A stretch of DNA of 64,000 nucleotides, taken from Hymenobacter nivis (GTDB lineage: Bacteria; Bacteroidota; Bacteroidia; Cytophagales; Hymenobacteraceae). Where the stretch lies: assembly GCF_006439025.1 (NCBI RefSeq), contig NZ_RCYZ01000003.1, forward strand, positions 250,127 through 314,126, written 5' to 3'. A model generated the notes under the pieces. It searched no databases and was not told the DNA's origin. It saw nothing but the letters and a program-made list of their open reading frames with translations. Below, in pieces: positions 34,444 through 42,371 of the stretch (the first letter of the stretch is position 1; each line of letters starts with the position of its first letter). A program made the position numbers and the translations under genes.

Positions 34444-35631
34444 ATGGCCAAAACCATTCGCCCCATTTTATGCCCGCAGTGTGGCAGCCCGGCCAAGACC
34501 CCGCTCGGCCCCGACCGGTTTCGCTGCGACGCCTGCCAGACTGAGTACTACTTCGATACCGACGATGTGACCGTGACCGTGCGCCACCAGTACGCCACGC
34601 CCGCGCCGGTGGTCCGGCCGCCCCTGTCGTGGGGCCAGCGGGTGGCCATTGGGCTGTGCGCGCTCGTGGGCGTGGGGGTCGTGGTGTGGCTGGTACTGCT
34701 TATTGCCCAGCCGCGACAGTCAGGAGGGGCGGCTATGGTGGTTGCGAAACCCATTTTCTACCTCACCCACTACGTGTACGCCGATGCCGCGCGGCAGCCC
34801 GTGTACGTGACCCTGCGCACCCAGGCCCCGCGCTGGGGCTCCGACTCACTCACGCTTTACGCCGACTTTTTTGACCCGCGCATTGGCCGGCTGCGCCGCG
34901 AGCAGGTGCTGGAGCCCCTGGGCCGCCACCCCGACGACCACCGGTACACCTGGCACACGTTTCCCAACGGCCAAACGTATCTGCTTGGCAACGAGCACTT
35001 GTACCGCGTCGATACCCGCGCCAACCAGCTGGCGGACGTCACCAATACCCTGCTGGCCGACTACGCACCCGCCAGCAGCGGCGTGGCCGAGCTTACCATT
35101 GACCCCTATAAAGAGGCCCTGCGCGTGCTCACCAACGACGGCAAAACGCTGTACTACCTGCCCGCCACGGGCCGGGTATTCGCCGATGAGGAGGCCTTTT
35201 CGCAGGCGGCCAAGGCGGCGCAGCCCCCGCGCTATTTCAGCCTGGAGCAGCCCTACGAGCCGGGCCTAAACCACCAGCCCTACCAGCTGCTGCGCTACCG
35301 CGCCGGGGCCCCGCCGCTCGACCTCACCAACGGCCGCCGCTTCTTTGAGCCCCGCATCCTGTACCAAGCCCCCGATGTGCTGCTCATCGACGGGGCCCCC
35401 ACCGCCAAGCCCGGCAGCCCGCGCCTCGTGCAGCGCCTCGACCCCGCCACCGGCCGCGTGCTCTGGAGCCTCCCCGCCAGTTGCTACGACGTGCAGGAAG
35501 CCGTGCGTACCCCCGACGGCTTCGCCCTGCACTACCGCACCGACTCGGAGCTGGACTACGTGCACGGGGCCCTGCTGCTGGCCGACGATGGCCGCGTACT
35601 GCACGATTTCCAGCGCAAGCGCATGGAATAG
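34444..35631 (+). CDS. Zinc-ribbon membrane protein with beta-propeller-like domain
   Basis: 395 residues from ATG 34444. The N-terminus has a zinc ribbon, ILCPQCGSPAKT and RCDACQTEYYF (two CxxC pairs about 20 residues apart). A transmembrane helix follows near residues 65-85 (IGLCALVGVGVVVWLVLLIA). The C-terminal 300 residues have repeated beta-hairpin-like units such as PATGRVFADEEAF and DPATGRVLWSLPASCYDV, which suggests a propeller. No family function known. Not obviously part of an operon. Confidence 0.75.
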   Translation: MAKTIRPILCPQCGSPAKTPLGPDRFRCDACQTEYYFDTDDVTVTVRHQYATPAPVVRPPLSWGQRVAIGLCALVGVGVVVWLVLLIAQPRQSGGAAMVVAKPIFYLTHYVYADAARQPVYVTLRTQAPRWGSDSLTLYADFFDPRIGRLRREQVLEPLGRHPDDHRYTWHTFPNGQTYLLGNEHLYRVDTRANQLADVTNTLLADYAPASSGVAELTIDPYKEALRVLTNDGKTLYYLPATGRVFADEEAFSQAAKAAQPPRYFSLEQPYEPGLNHQPYQLLRYRAGAPPLDLTNGRRFFEPRILYQAPDVLLIDGAPTAKPGSPRLVQRLDPATGRVLWSLPASCYDVQEAVRTPDGFALHYRTDSELDYVHGALLLADDGRVLHDFQRKRME

Positions 35632-35752
35632 CCTGAGGGACAGATTTCTACCAAATAGAATAGCGACTGGGCAGCAATTGTTGCTGCGCTCCTTGGTAAG
35701 AAAAAGAGCATTTTTAGTCCCGCCAGCCGGGGCCCTATCCCTCCTGCAAACC

Positions 35753-36232
35753 TTAGTTCTGGCCTACCACGCTGGGTTGCAGGGTCTGGATGGTATGCTG
35801 AATCACGGCATCCATGGCGGCCTTGCGGGCGGCCGGGTACTCCCACAAAAAAGTAGTGAGCGTGTTACTTTTAAGCACCGTTTTCTCGTAAAAAATGGTG
35901 CCCTTCACCTGCCCCGACAGCACGTAGCCGGTGCGCGTGAGCTGGTCGAGGGTGAGGGTGGCGTGCTTCTCCTGCCAGCTCTGCCGGGCTATGCGGCGGT
36001 CAGCGGCCAGGCCACCATCCAGGGCGTTGTAGCTGGCGTAGGCCGTAAGCACCGTCTGCCCATCGGCCGACACGAAGCGGCGGCCGTCGCCATTTTCGGC
36101 TTCGGGCTGGGCGCGCAGGTCGGCCGGGTAGTCGATGCGGTAGCCGAAGCGGGCGTTGTGATAGGCGCGGTAGGCGGGCGGGGCCAGGGCGGCCAGGCCC
36201 AACACTACGGCCGATATAGAAGCAAGCGTCAT
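35753..36232 (-). CDS. Hypothetical exported or anchored protein
   Basis: 159 residues from ATG 36232. The N-terminal hydrophobic segment MTLASISAVVLGLAALAPPA acts as signal or anchor, followed by AYHNARFGYRIDYPADLRAQ, which is common at the mature start of small secreted Bacteroidota proteins with a PsbP-like fold. That fold is a guess. Divergent from the membrane protein at 36379 (146-base gap). The downstream gap 35632-35752 has a 7-bp hairpin (35671-35687). Confidence 0.65.
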   Translation of the reverse strand: MTLASISAVVLGLAALAPPAYRAYHNARFGYRIDYPADLRAQPEAENGDGRRFVSADGQTVLTAYASYNALDGGLAADRRIARQSWQEKHATLTLDQLTRTGYVLSGQVKGTIFYEKTVLKSNTLTTFLWEYPAARKAAMDAVIQHTIQTLQPSVVGQN

Positions 36233-36378
36233 AGGGAAGTAACTTGAACCTGAAATTAGGTTGATAATCGGCAAAATATCGGCCCTCTGACTGCTGCTGG
36301 TCCTTTAGTGACCCGGCAATCTTGCGTGGCCGCGCGGCAGCCCAAGTAGCGCAGCGCTTTTCTTTTGCTTCTTCGCCC

Positions 36379-37074
36379 ATGCCCACCCACTCGCCCACCG
36401 ACCTTGCTGCCCGGCCGGCCCAACTCAGCCTGGTACTGGTGCAGCCCACCGGCATGTCGGTGACAATGGCACTCCTGCTGGGCCCTATACTATTATTATC
36501 CAATGCATTGAGGCTAATCGCCGACCCCGCGCCGGGGCGCAACATAGCGGGCGCACTAATCGGGCTGGGACTGCTGCTGGGGGCCGGCTACCGGCTGGCG
36601 CGGGGCAACCGCCCCCGTCTGCTCCGCCTCGACCGCGAAGCGCTGCACTTGGAGCCGCTGGGCCCCACGCCCGGCCAGCACGCCGAAACCATCGCGCTGA
36701 GCAGCATCACGGCCTACACATACTGGCTCCGGCTGCTGCGGTGGCGGGGGTTTGCGCAGTTCCACCTGCGCCTGGAGCTGGCCGATGGCCGGGTGCTGCA
36801 CCTGGCCGACCGCCCCGGCCCGCGCCCTACCGACATGGTGCAGCTCGATGCGCTGGCCAAGCGGCTGGCCCGGCGCCGCAAATCAGGCACGCGCCGCCGC
36901 CTACAGTTCTTCCAAACCGGCGCGGCGCGGGGGCTGCTCTGGGCTAGCGGGGGCGCGCTGGCGGCGGGCCTGGGACTGCTGGCGCTGGGCTACGAAATGG
37001 GACTGCCGCTATTGTTGCTGGCGGTGGGCTACGGAGCCACCTACTACCTGTGGCAAGATGCCCTTCCCGACTGA
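36379..37074 (+). CDS. Integral membrane protein with PH-like middle
   Basis: 231 residues from ATG 36379. Two N-terminal helices (VTMALLLGPILLLSNALRLI, NIAGALIGLGLLLGAGYRLA), a soluble beta-rich middle (about 80-175) with LRLDREALHLEPLG and FHLRLELADGRVLHLADRPG, and two C-terminal helices. The layout resembles bacterial PH-domain membrane proteins, but I cannot confirm it. It converges with the frameshifted lipoprotein gene at 37108. Confidence 0.68.
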   Translation: MPTHSPTDLAARPAQLSLVLVQPTGMSVTMALLLGPILLLSNALRLIADPAPGRNIAGALIGLGLLLGAGYRLARGNRPRLLRLDREALHLEPLGPTPGQHAETIALSSITAYTYWLRLLRWRGFAQFHLRLELADGRVLHLADRPGPRPTDMVQLDALAKRLARRRKSGTRRRLQFFQTGAARGLLWASGGALAAGLGLLALGYEMGLPLLLLAVGYGATYYLWQDALPD

Positions 37075-37107
37075 TACGCCCCACCCCGCGCCCTGGCTAC
37101 CGGCCAG

Positions 37108-37831
37108 CTAATCAGCTGAATGGCTAAGCACCCGGAAGCTCAGGCGCAGCAGGGCGTGGTGGGTAGTATCGGGCTGGTCGGCCACCAGCGGGATGCGCTT
37201 GCGCTGCGGCCCGCCGCGGTAATAGGTGAAGAGCGTATCGGGCCGAGGCTGGCTGGCCAGCAGCCCAAAGGCGCGCACGTACCACCGAGTCGCTAACGCG
37301 GGCTGTGGCCACGGCCTCGAAGGGGTAGTCCATCAGGTAGCTGTTGCGCTCATGCACCACACTCGTGCCCGGCCAGGCTTGGTGTTCCAGCAGGGCCAGG
37401 CGCCAGGAGTAGGTCAGGGCCATACGCAGGGGCACCTCATCGGCGGTGGAGGCCACGGTGGGCTCGGGGTTGCGGCCCGGGAAGAAATTCCAATGGTAGC
37501 CGGGGCGGGTATATTTATCTAACCCAAGGTAGGTGCCCCGAAATCGAAGCGTGTCGAGCCCGGCCGCCGTGGCCGCCGAAGCCGGCACAAATCGCACCCG
37601 CAGCAGCACCCGGCTGCGGTAGGCATCCGTGAACTGAAACGTGCTATCGGCTACCAGCGAATCGGGGGCCCAGAAGCTGCTCAAGGTATCCTGCCGGTTG
37701 AGGGGGCGGTAGCCGGCCGCCAGCGTTTCAAGCAGCGGCTTGAGGCGCGGCGGTACTTCCAGGGGCGAGTCGGGCCGGCAGGAACCTAGCAGGGGCAGGG
37801 CGGCGGCCAGCAGCCAGCGGGTACGGAGCAT
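37108..37831 (-). pseudogene. Lipoprotein gene with a probable frameshift near 37285
   Basis: From ATG 37831 the frame encodes a lipoprotein signal (MLRTRWLLAAALPLLGSC) and a plausible domain through DYPFEAVATARVSDSVVRA. After that, the same frame turns into Arg/Ala/Pro-rich nonsense. The next frame continues sensibly as AFGLLASQPRPDTLFTYYRG, then RIPLVADQPDTTHHALLRLS, to a stop at 37108-37110. A one-base insertion near 37285-37292 explains this. It may be a real mutation or a sequencing error. Function unknown. It lies 11 bases after the lipoprotein gene at 37843. Confidence 0.65.
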
Positions 37832-37842
37832 ATGGCTGGCAG

Positions 37843-38643
37843 TTAGCGCGATACGGTGAGCTCGTCGTAGGTGACGCGCGCGTCATCGGCCATACTGCCG
37901 TCGGCCAGCGTGTGGCGGCGCTCGATGAGGACGCGGCCGGGCGCGGCCCAGCGGGCGGCCACCGGCTCCCAAGTAGTGGGCTCGCGCTCCCACAGCAGGC
38001 GCGGGCCGTCGGCCGTTATTTCTACCAAGGTCAGCAGGTTGGCTTGGTCGCCGCCGCCCAGGCCGGGGCTGGTGAGCAGCACGAAGCGGCCATCGGGCGA
38101 GGCCACGGGTTCGCCCATGAGCTCCACGTAGCGGCCGGTGCGCTGGTCCACCAGCACCGTGCCGACCGATTCCCAGTACCAGGCCCGCACCACCCACTGG
38201 TGCGCGGCGGGCAAGCTGCCCCAGTACATATATTTCACGCCCTTCGCGTTTTGCAGGGTAAACTCCGCATCGGGTGTGGAGGCAAGTTTGGCCGCGCTGC
38301 CCTGCGCGGGCTGCAACAGCAAGTCGAGGCCCTGGCGGCGCACCTGACCCTGGGAAGCGGGCAAGGGTTCCGCCTCCGGTTCGTTTGCCAACTCTGGCAA
38401 GCTGCTGGCCGGCAGCTGGTTGAAGGCAGCGACGGTGCTGGGGTGCAGCTGGGCCACCCGTTCGCCGGGCAGGTGCAGGGTATCGGTGGGGCCGGGAGCG
38501 GCAGGGCTGGCGGCGACGCTGGGCAGAGCCGCGGGCACCGGGGCTGCCGCTGGGGTAGCAGCCTGCTCGGTGGCGGGGGCATCGGGGCGGCAGGCGGCGC
38601 TGGCCAGCAGCAGCAGTACTGCCAGACGGGACGATTTCTTCAT
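37843..38643 (-). CDS. Hypothetical lipoprotein, paralogue of 26457-27296
   Basis: 266 residues. The signal SSRLAVLLLLASAAC has a lipobox, followed by an Ala/Pro linker. The mature domain has KYMYWGSLPAAHQWVVRAW, VLVDQRTGRYVELMG and VASPDGRFVLLTSPG, the same propeller-like motifs as the lipoprotein at 26457. Function unknown. It precedes the frameshifted lipoprotein and follows a DUF4303 gene (93-base gap) on the same strand. Confidence 0.75.
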   Translation of the reverse strand: MKKSSRLAVLLLLASAACRPDAPATEQAATPAAAPVPAALPSVAASPAAPGPTDTLHLPGERVAQLHPSTVAAFNQLPASSLPELANEPEAEPLPASQGQVRRQGLDLLLQPAQGSAAKLASTPDAEFTLQNAKGVKYMYWGSLPAAHQWVVRAWYWESVGTVLVDQRTGRYVELMGEPVASPDGRFVLLTSPGLGGGDQANLLTLVEITADGPRLLWEREPTTWEPVAARWAAPGRVLIERRHTLADGSMADDARVTYDELTVSR

Positions 38644-38736
38644 AAAGCCAAATTAAAGAGCTACTTATGAGGCACGCTTGAGTAGTAAGTATAGCCTGTT
38701 AAGCGCTTAGTTTGGGACGGTGGAGTAGTCAAAAAC

Positions 38737-39276
38737 TTATGCTTCCCAGGTGCGCAGCCAAGCCAGGTACTCGTCGCCGTAAGCATTTGGGTTGAGCCGG
38801 CGAACGAGCTGCGCCAACTCTTCCGCCGGGGTGTCGCTGTCGGACACGTGGAAGAGCAGAAACACTTCCCGGCCCGCTGCCTGGTCGAAAAACCCCTGCT
38901 GCTGCAAGTCGGCCAACACATCGATGCAGGTGGTGTAGAGCTGCTGGCGAAACTGCTCGAAGGCCTCCTCCTCCAGCGCTTCGTATAGGGCCTGCGTGCC
39001 CAACTGCCGGCAGATGGCGTCGAACTGCGCGCTAGCCCCCACGTTTTCGTAACGCCACTCCGCCGGCTCAAACTTCGCACAAAGCTGGTCTTCCAACGGC
39101 TGGGTGGCCAGGTGCGCCAGCGTGTTGGTGGCGGGGCACACCGTCATCGCCCCCTCGTCGCTGTAGAGCGCAAAGCTGTAGATGCCCTCCGCGCGGTGCT
39201 GGGCCAGCACCTCGGTAAAAGCAGCTTGGGTGGCCTGCGTAAGCTGGCTTTTTAGGGCTTGGAAGTCAATCGCCAT
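38737..39276 (-). CDS. DUF4303 protein
   Basis: 179 residues from ATG 39276. It has IYSFALYSDEGAMTVCPATN, EWRYENVGASAQFDAICRQL and FLLFHVSDSDTPAEELAQLV, the pattern of DUF4303 proteins. They have no signal peptide and are often found beside SMI1/KNR4-type immunity-like genes, as here. Function unproven; an immunity role is only a guess. It lies 40 bases after the 39317 gene. Confidence 0.8.
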   Translation of the reverse strand: MAIDFQALKSQLTQATQAAFTEVLAQHRAEGIYSFALYSDEGAMTVCPATNTLAHLATQPLEDQLCAKFEPAEWRYENVGASAQFDAICRQLGTQALYEALEEEAFEQFRQQLYTTCIDVLADLQQQGFFDQAAGREVFLLFHVSDSDTPAEELAQLVRRLNPNAYGDEYLAWLRTWEA

Positions 39277-39316
39277 GTGGAGGGGTGAAGAGGCTAGTGG
39301 CCGGCGGCGGGCAGAA

Positions 39317-39922
39317 CTATTCTTTGTAAATATCAAACTTCGCCAGCGGCACCCGGCCGAAGTTTTTGGCGGTGGTGGCCGTGGTGGTGCCGTGCTCGGG
39401 GTCGAGGGCGTGGAACCGCTCGCTGCCGTCGCGGTGCAGCAGCCAGGTGCGGCCGGCCGGGTCGTATTTAAAGGTGACGTAGCGCGTCCAGCGCTGGGCG
39501 CTGCCGCCGTAGTGCTCCACCGTGAAGTAGCCGTTTTTGATGGTCAGACCCATGAAGGGGTCGCCCATTATGCCGCCGCAGTCGATGCAGTACACGGCGT
39601 TGTCGGTGCGGCCGGCCAGGGTGTAGGTGCCGCCCGCGCCGCCCACAAACACCAGCAGCGGCCGCTTGGTGGGTTGGTCCACCACATCGGAGGTCTTTTG
39701 CTCGTTGGGCCGGTTGAGCACCACCAGCCAGTCGGGGGTGGTGTCGCGGTTGAGGTCGCCCCGCGCCGCATCGAGCACCGCGTAGCCGGGCGGCAGCAGG
39801 CGGCGGATGGCGGCCGGTAGCGGCGGCACGGGCTCGCGGGGGGCCTGGGCCGGGCCGGCCAAGGCCAGCAGACCCAAGTACTTAAAGAACGGTAAAATCA
39901 TCATAAGTAGCATTTGCTTCAT
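39317..39922 (-). CDS. Hypothetical exported protein with calcium-loop-like motif
   Basis: 201 residues from ATG 39922. The start MKQMLLMMILPFFKYLGLLA is a signal sequence ending near AGPAQA. ARGDLNRDTTPDWLVVLNRP contains a D-x-N-x-D-x-x-x-D loop as in VCBS/FG-GAP or EF-hand-like sites. Two Cys sit in YCIDCGGIMGDP. The 5' end overlaps the 3' end of the SMI1/KNR4-like gene by 41 bases, so translation is probably coupled. Confidence 0.7.
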   Translation of the reverse strand: MKQMLLMMILPFFKYLGLLALAGPAQAPREPVPPLPAAIRRLLPPGYAVLDAARGDLNRDTTPDWLVVLNRPNEQKTSDVVDQPTKRPLLVFVGGAGGTYTLAGRTDNAVYCIDCGGIMGDPFMGLTIKNGYFTVEHYGGSAQRWTRYVTFKYDPAGRTWLLHRDGSERFHALDPEHGTTTATTAKNFGRVPLAKFDIYKE

Positions 39923-40442
39923 CGGACCCTGCCTCAGGCAGCAGCCCGCGCACGAAGGCCTCAAAATTGGGGGCCAGCGGGGTGATTCGGTAGTCGTCTT
40001 CTTGGTCGATGTGGACCACGGCTGGCTCGCCCTGGGGGCCGCAGGCGCGGTAGTCGAGCATCACCAGGTCGTGGCCGGCCGAGGGGCAGTCGGCCACTAC
40101 CACGCCGATGGCCGGGTAGCCCCATTCCTCCTGCATAAACTGGCTGCCTTGGTCGCCACACAGCGAAATACTTTTCTCATAGCCAATGCCGCAAATAGCC
40201 GTAATGGCAATGTGGTCATCGGCCCAGCTGGTGGGCTCGGTGGTGGGGAAGCTGGTATTGACGGGCACGCCGCCGTTGCGTACCCGCATCAGGGCCACGT
40301 AGAAGGCGGGCAGGCGGTAGCCGAGGTCAGCCTCCACGCGGGCAATCAGCTCGTCGGTGGGCGCGGGCTCGGTGTAGGATTTTTGGGCGTAGGGGGCATC
40401 GTCCCAAAAGGTTTGCGCATCGAAATCAGGAGGCAAGGTCAT
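39882..40442 (-). CDS. SMI1/KNR4 (SUKH) family protein
   Basis: 186 residues from ATG 40442; no signal peptide. It has the SUKH pattern: DELIARVEADLGYRLPAFYV then LMRVRNGG, followed by ITAICGIGYEKSI and a C-terminal APNFEAFVRGLL. SUKH proteins often are immunity proteins against polymorphic toxins, but many have other roles. No toxin gene was recognised next to it. It overlaps the following exported-protein gene by 41 bases. Confidence 0.82.
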   Translation of the reverse strand: MTLPPDFDAQTFWDDAPYAQKSYTEPAPTDELIARVEADLGYRLPAFYVALMRVRNGGVPVNTSFPTTEPTSWADDHIAITAICGIGYEKSISLCGDQGSQFMQEEWGYPAIGVVVADCPSAGHDLVMLDYRACGPQGEPAVVHIDQEDDYRITPLAPNFEAFVRGLLPEAGSDEANATYDDFTVL

Positions 40443-40534
40443 CGGGCTATTGAATAAGAGCGATAAGAGAAAGGATGAATCTGGTGGTAAACGCTTACTC
40501 AGAAGAGAAAAACGGCAATCCTTACAATACAAAA

Positions 40535-41311
40535 TCAGCATCGACCAGCCGCACCACGTGGGGGCCCCGCCGGGGGTAGTGGGCGGGGGTAATCGCCTAG
40601 GTGCTTGGACTGGCCCTCGTGGGTGGCCAGGCTCGCCAATATGGCCGTTTTGAGCGCGGCCGTATCGGTGTAGCGCAGCGGCTGGCCGCCCACGCCCTGC
40701 CGCCCGTTGCCAAAGAACAGCATCAGGTTGGTCTGGGGTGGGATTTTATGGTCGAAATAATACAACACGTCGAGGCCAAACTGCTCGCACAGGGCCCCCA
40801 GTGCGGTCAAAAAATCGGACTGATGCGCCAGCGGCAGGTGGCAGTCGAGGCGCAGCAGCGCCACTTCTGCCCGGTGCTTGCGCGGGCGGCTGGCCACTGC
40901 TTGCAGCGAGCCATCGCCGTAGCTATAGGGCGGTGTGGGATCTTGCGGCGCGGCGCGGTGCAGGCGCAGCGTATCGGGGGGTAGGGACTCGGCAGTGGAG
41001 GTGGCTTGGTGCTGGCGCAACACTTTTTCCAGTTCGCCAGCCAAGTAAAAGGTATAGTCCGTCAGTGCCCAGTCGCCCAGCACAAGCCGCACCAACGGAC
41101 CATGCGCGTAGACGTCCAAGTACCCGTCAGGGTAGCAGGCGGCTACGGCGCGCACCGCGGCTAACAGGGCCGCCGGGTCGGGGGCCTGCACGGTAGCTGT
41201 CAGCTCGGCCGGCCCACCCGAAGAGCCCCCAATGCCGGGCCGGTACGCAAAGAAATCGAAATGGTAGAGGCCCTCAGGGAAACCGTAGTACCAGTAGACA
41301 CCGAGGAGCAT
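40535..41311 (-). CDS. Hypothetical protein, start uncertain
   Basis: 258 residues from ATG 41311, which begins MLLGVYWYYGFPEGLYHF. An earlier ATG at 41479 is in frame and would give 314 residues, but the added N-terminus has little hydrophobic or domain character, and its start codon overlaps that of the divergent DUF6882 gene. Internal features: ALTDYTFYLAGELEKVLRQ and LDVLYYFDHKIPPQTNLMLF. No family recognised. It lies 92 bases upstream of the SMI1/KNR4-like gene on the same strand. Confidence 0.6.
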   Translation of the reverse strand: MLLGVYWYYGFPEGLYHFDFFAYRPGIGGSSGGPAELTATVQAPDPAALLAAVRAVAACYPDGYLDVYAHGPLVRLVLGDWALTDYTFYLAGELEKVLRQHQATSTAESLPPDTLRLHRAAPQDPTPPYSYGDGSLQAVASRPRKHRAEVALLRLDCHLPLAHQSDFLTALGALCEQFGLDVLYYFDHKIPPQTNLMLFFGNGRQGVGGQPLRYTDTAALKTAILASLATHEGQSKHLGDYPRPLPPAGPPRGAAGRC

Positions 41312-41477
41312 AAGCGCTGGGAATAGCCGAATTCTCCTACCCAGTACGCTCGCCCGCTGGCCCACGTTGGCTGGGCAGCAACCTTGTCGGGGTTTGAATG
41401 GTAAAGCCTGGCGGGCGGCGGCCAGCGTTTTTCGCAGGATTTCCGCGCCGATAGTTTCAACCTTTTCCGCCGTGCCC

Positions 41478-42161
41478 ATGACGCCTGACCCTAGCCCCGC
41501 CCAAACCGAACAAGAGCTGCTGGAGCGCTACGCCGCCCTGGCCTTTGACCGCCAAACCGACCTCCACGAAGTCATCGGCGACAATGACTGGAACGCCGAC
41601 ATGACGGCGGGCACCATCTCCTTTGGGCCGGGGCTAGTGTTTCCGGTGCAAGTGCTGGGCACGTTCTCACACGCCTCTGAAACCTGGCTGTGGGCCTGGG
41701 CCAATGCGCAATCCAACCTGCCGCCTCGCCTGCTCGGCCAGGCGCAGCAATTGCGGGAATATGGTGAGCAGCACGGTATTGAGATGCTCACAGCGCCTGA
41801 TTTTGATGCAACTATGCAGGATTTGCACGTCATCGGCTCCATTGCCTCGGGCATGTGTGGGGCCAGCGCCTATTACTTGGCCAACTACGGCCAGGGCACG
41901 ATGGTGGTAACTATCAAAAGCGAGCAGATTGACCAGGTGCCCAAAATCGATTTTGCCCGCATTTCCACTGTCTTTCCGCAGGTTATCAGCGTGTTTGAGC
42001 TGCGCCACCGGCCGGCCTTTATCCACTACCTCACCCAAAAAGGCTATTCAACCACCGAAACCGCCGATACGGTAAGCGCGGCCGTAGACTCCGGTACGCT
42101 CACCGCTACTTTCGACGACCTGGGCCGGCTGAGCAGCCTCCGAGGCGATAGTGGTAGCTAG
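41478..42161 (+). CDS. DUF6882 protein
   Basis: 227 residues from ATG 41478; upstream in-frame sequence looks non-coding. It has LLERYAALAFDRQTDLHEVI, TISFGPGLVFPVQVLGTFS, TWLWAWANAQSNLPPRLLGQ and VIGSIASGMCGASAYYLANY, matching DUF6882 proteins. No signal peptide. Function unknown. Such genes are often found among SMI1/KNR4 and DUF4303 genes, as here. Confidence 0.78.
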   Translation: MTPDPSPAQTEQELLERYAALAFDRQTDLHEVIGDNDWNADMTAGTISFGPGLVFPVQVLGTFSHASETWLWAWANAQSNLPPRLLGQAQQLREYGEQHGIEMLTAPDFDATMQDLHVIGSIASGMCGASAYYLANYGQGTMVVTIKSEQIDQVPKIDFARISTVFPQVISVFELRHRPAFIHYLTQKGYSTTETADTVSAAVDSGTLTATFDDLGRLSSLRGDSGS

Positions 42162-42371
42162 GGTTTGCCTGCCAGGTATTCAACTGCGGCCACGACTACG
42201 CGCCCTAGGGCCCAGCGTGGGTGCAGCAGCAAGCCGCTGCCAAACAGCCCCTCGGCATCACCCACCTTTTATAATCTGCTGAATAGTCGCCGGAAAAAGT
42301 GCGCGGCCCAAGCCAACCGCTTGCAGCACAAGCTTTGGTTAAGGCGCGGCCCGCAGCCAGGCCCCCAACTA

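Noticed and set aside
38661..39080. Alternative leftward frame inside the DUF4303 gene
   Set aside because: Ser/Arg-rich shadow overlapping a recognisable DUF4303 protein.
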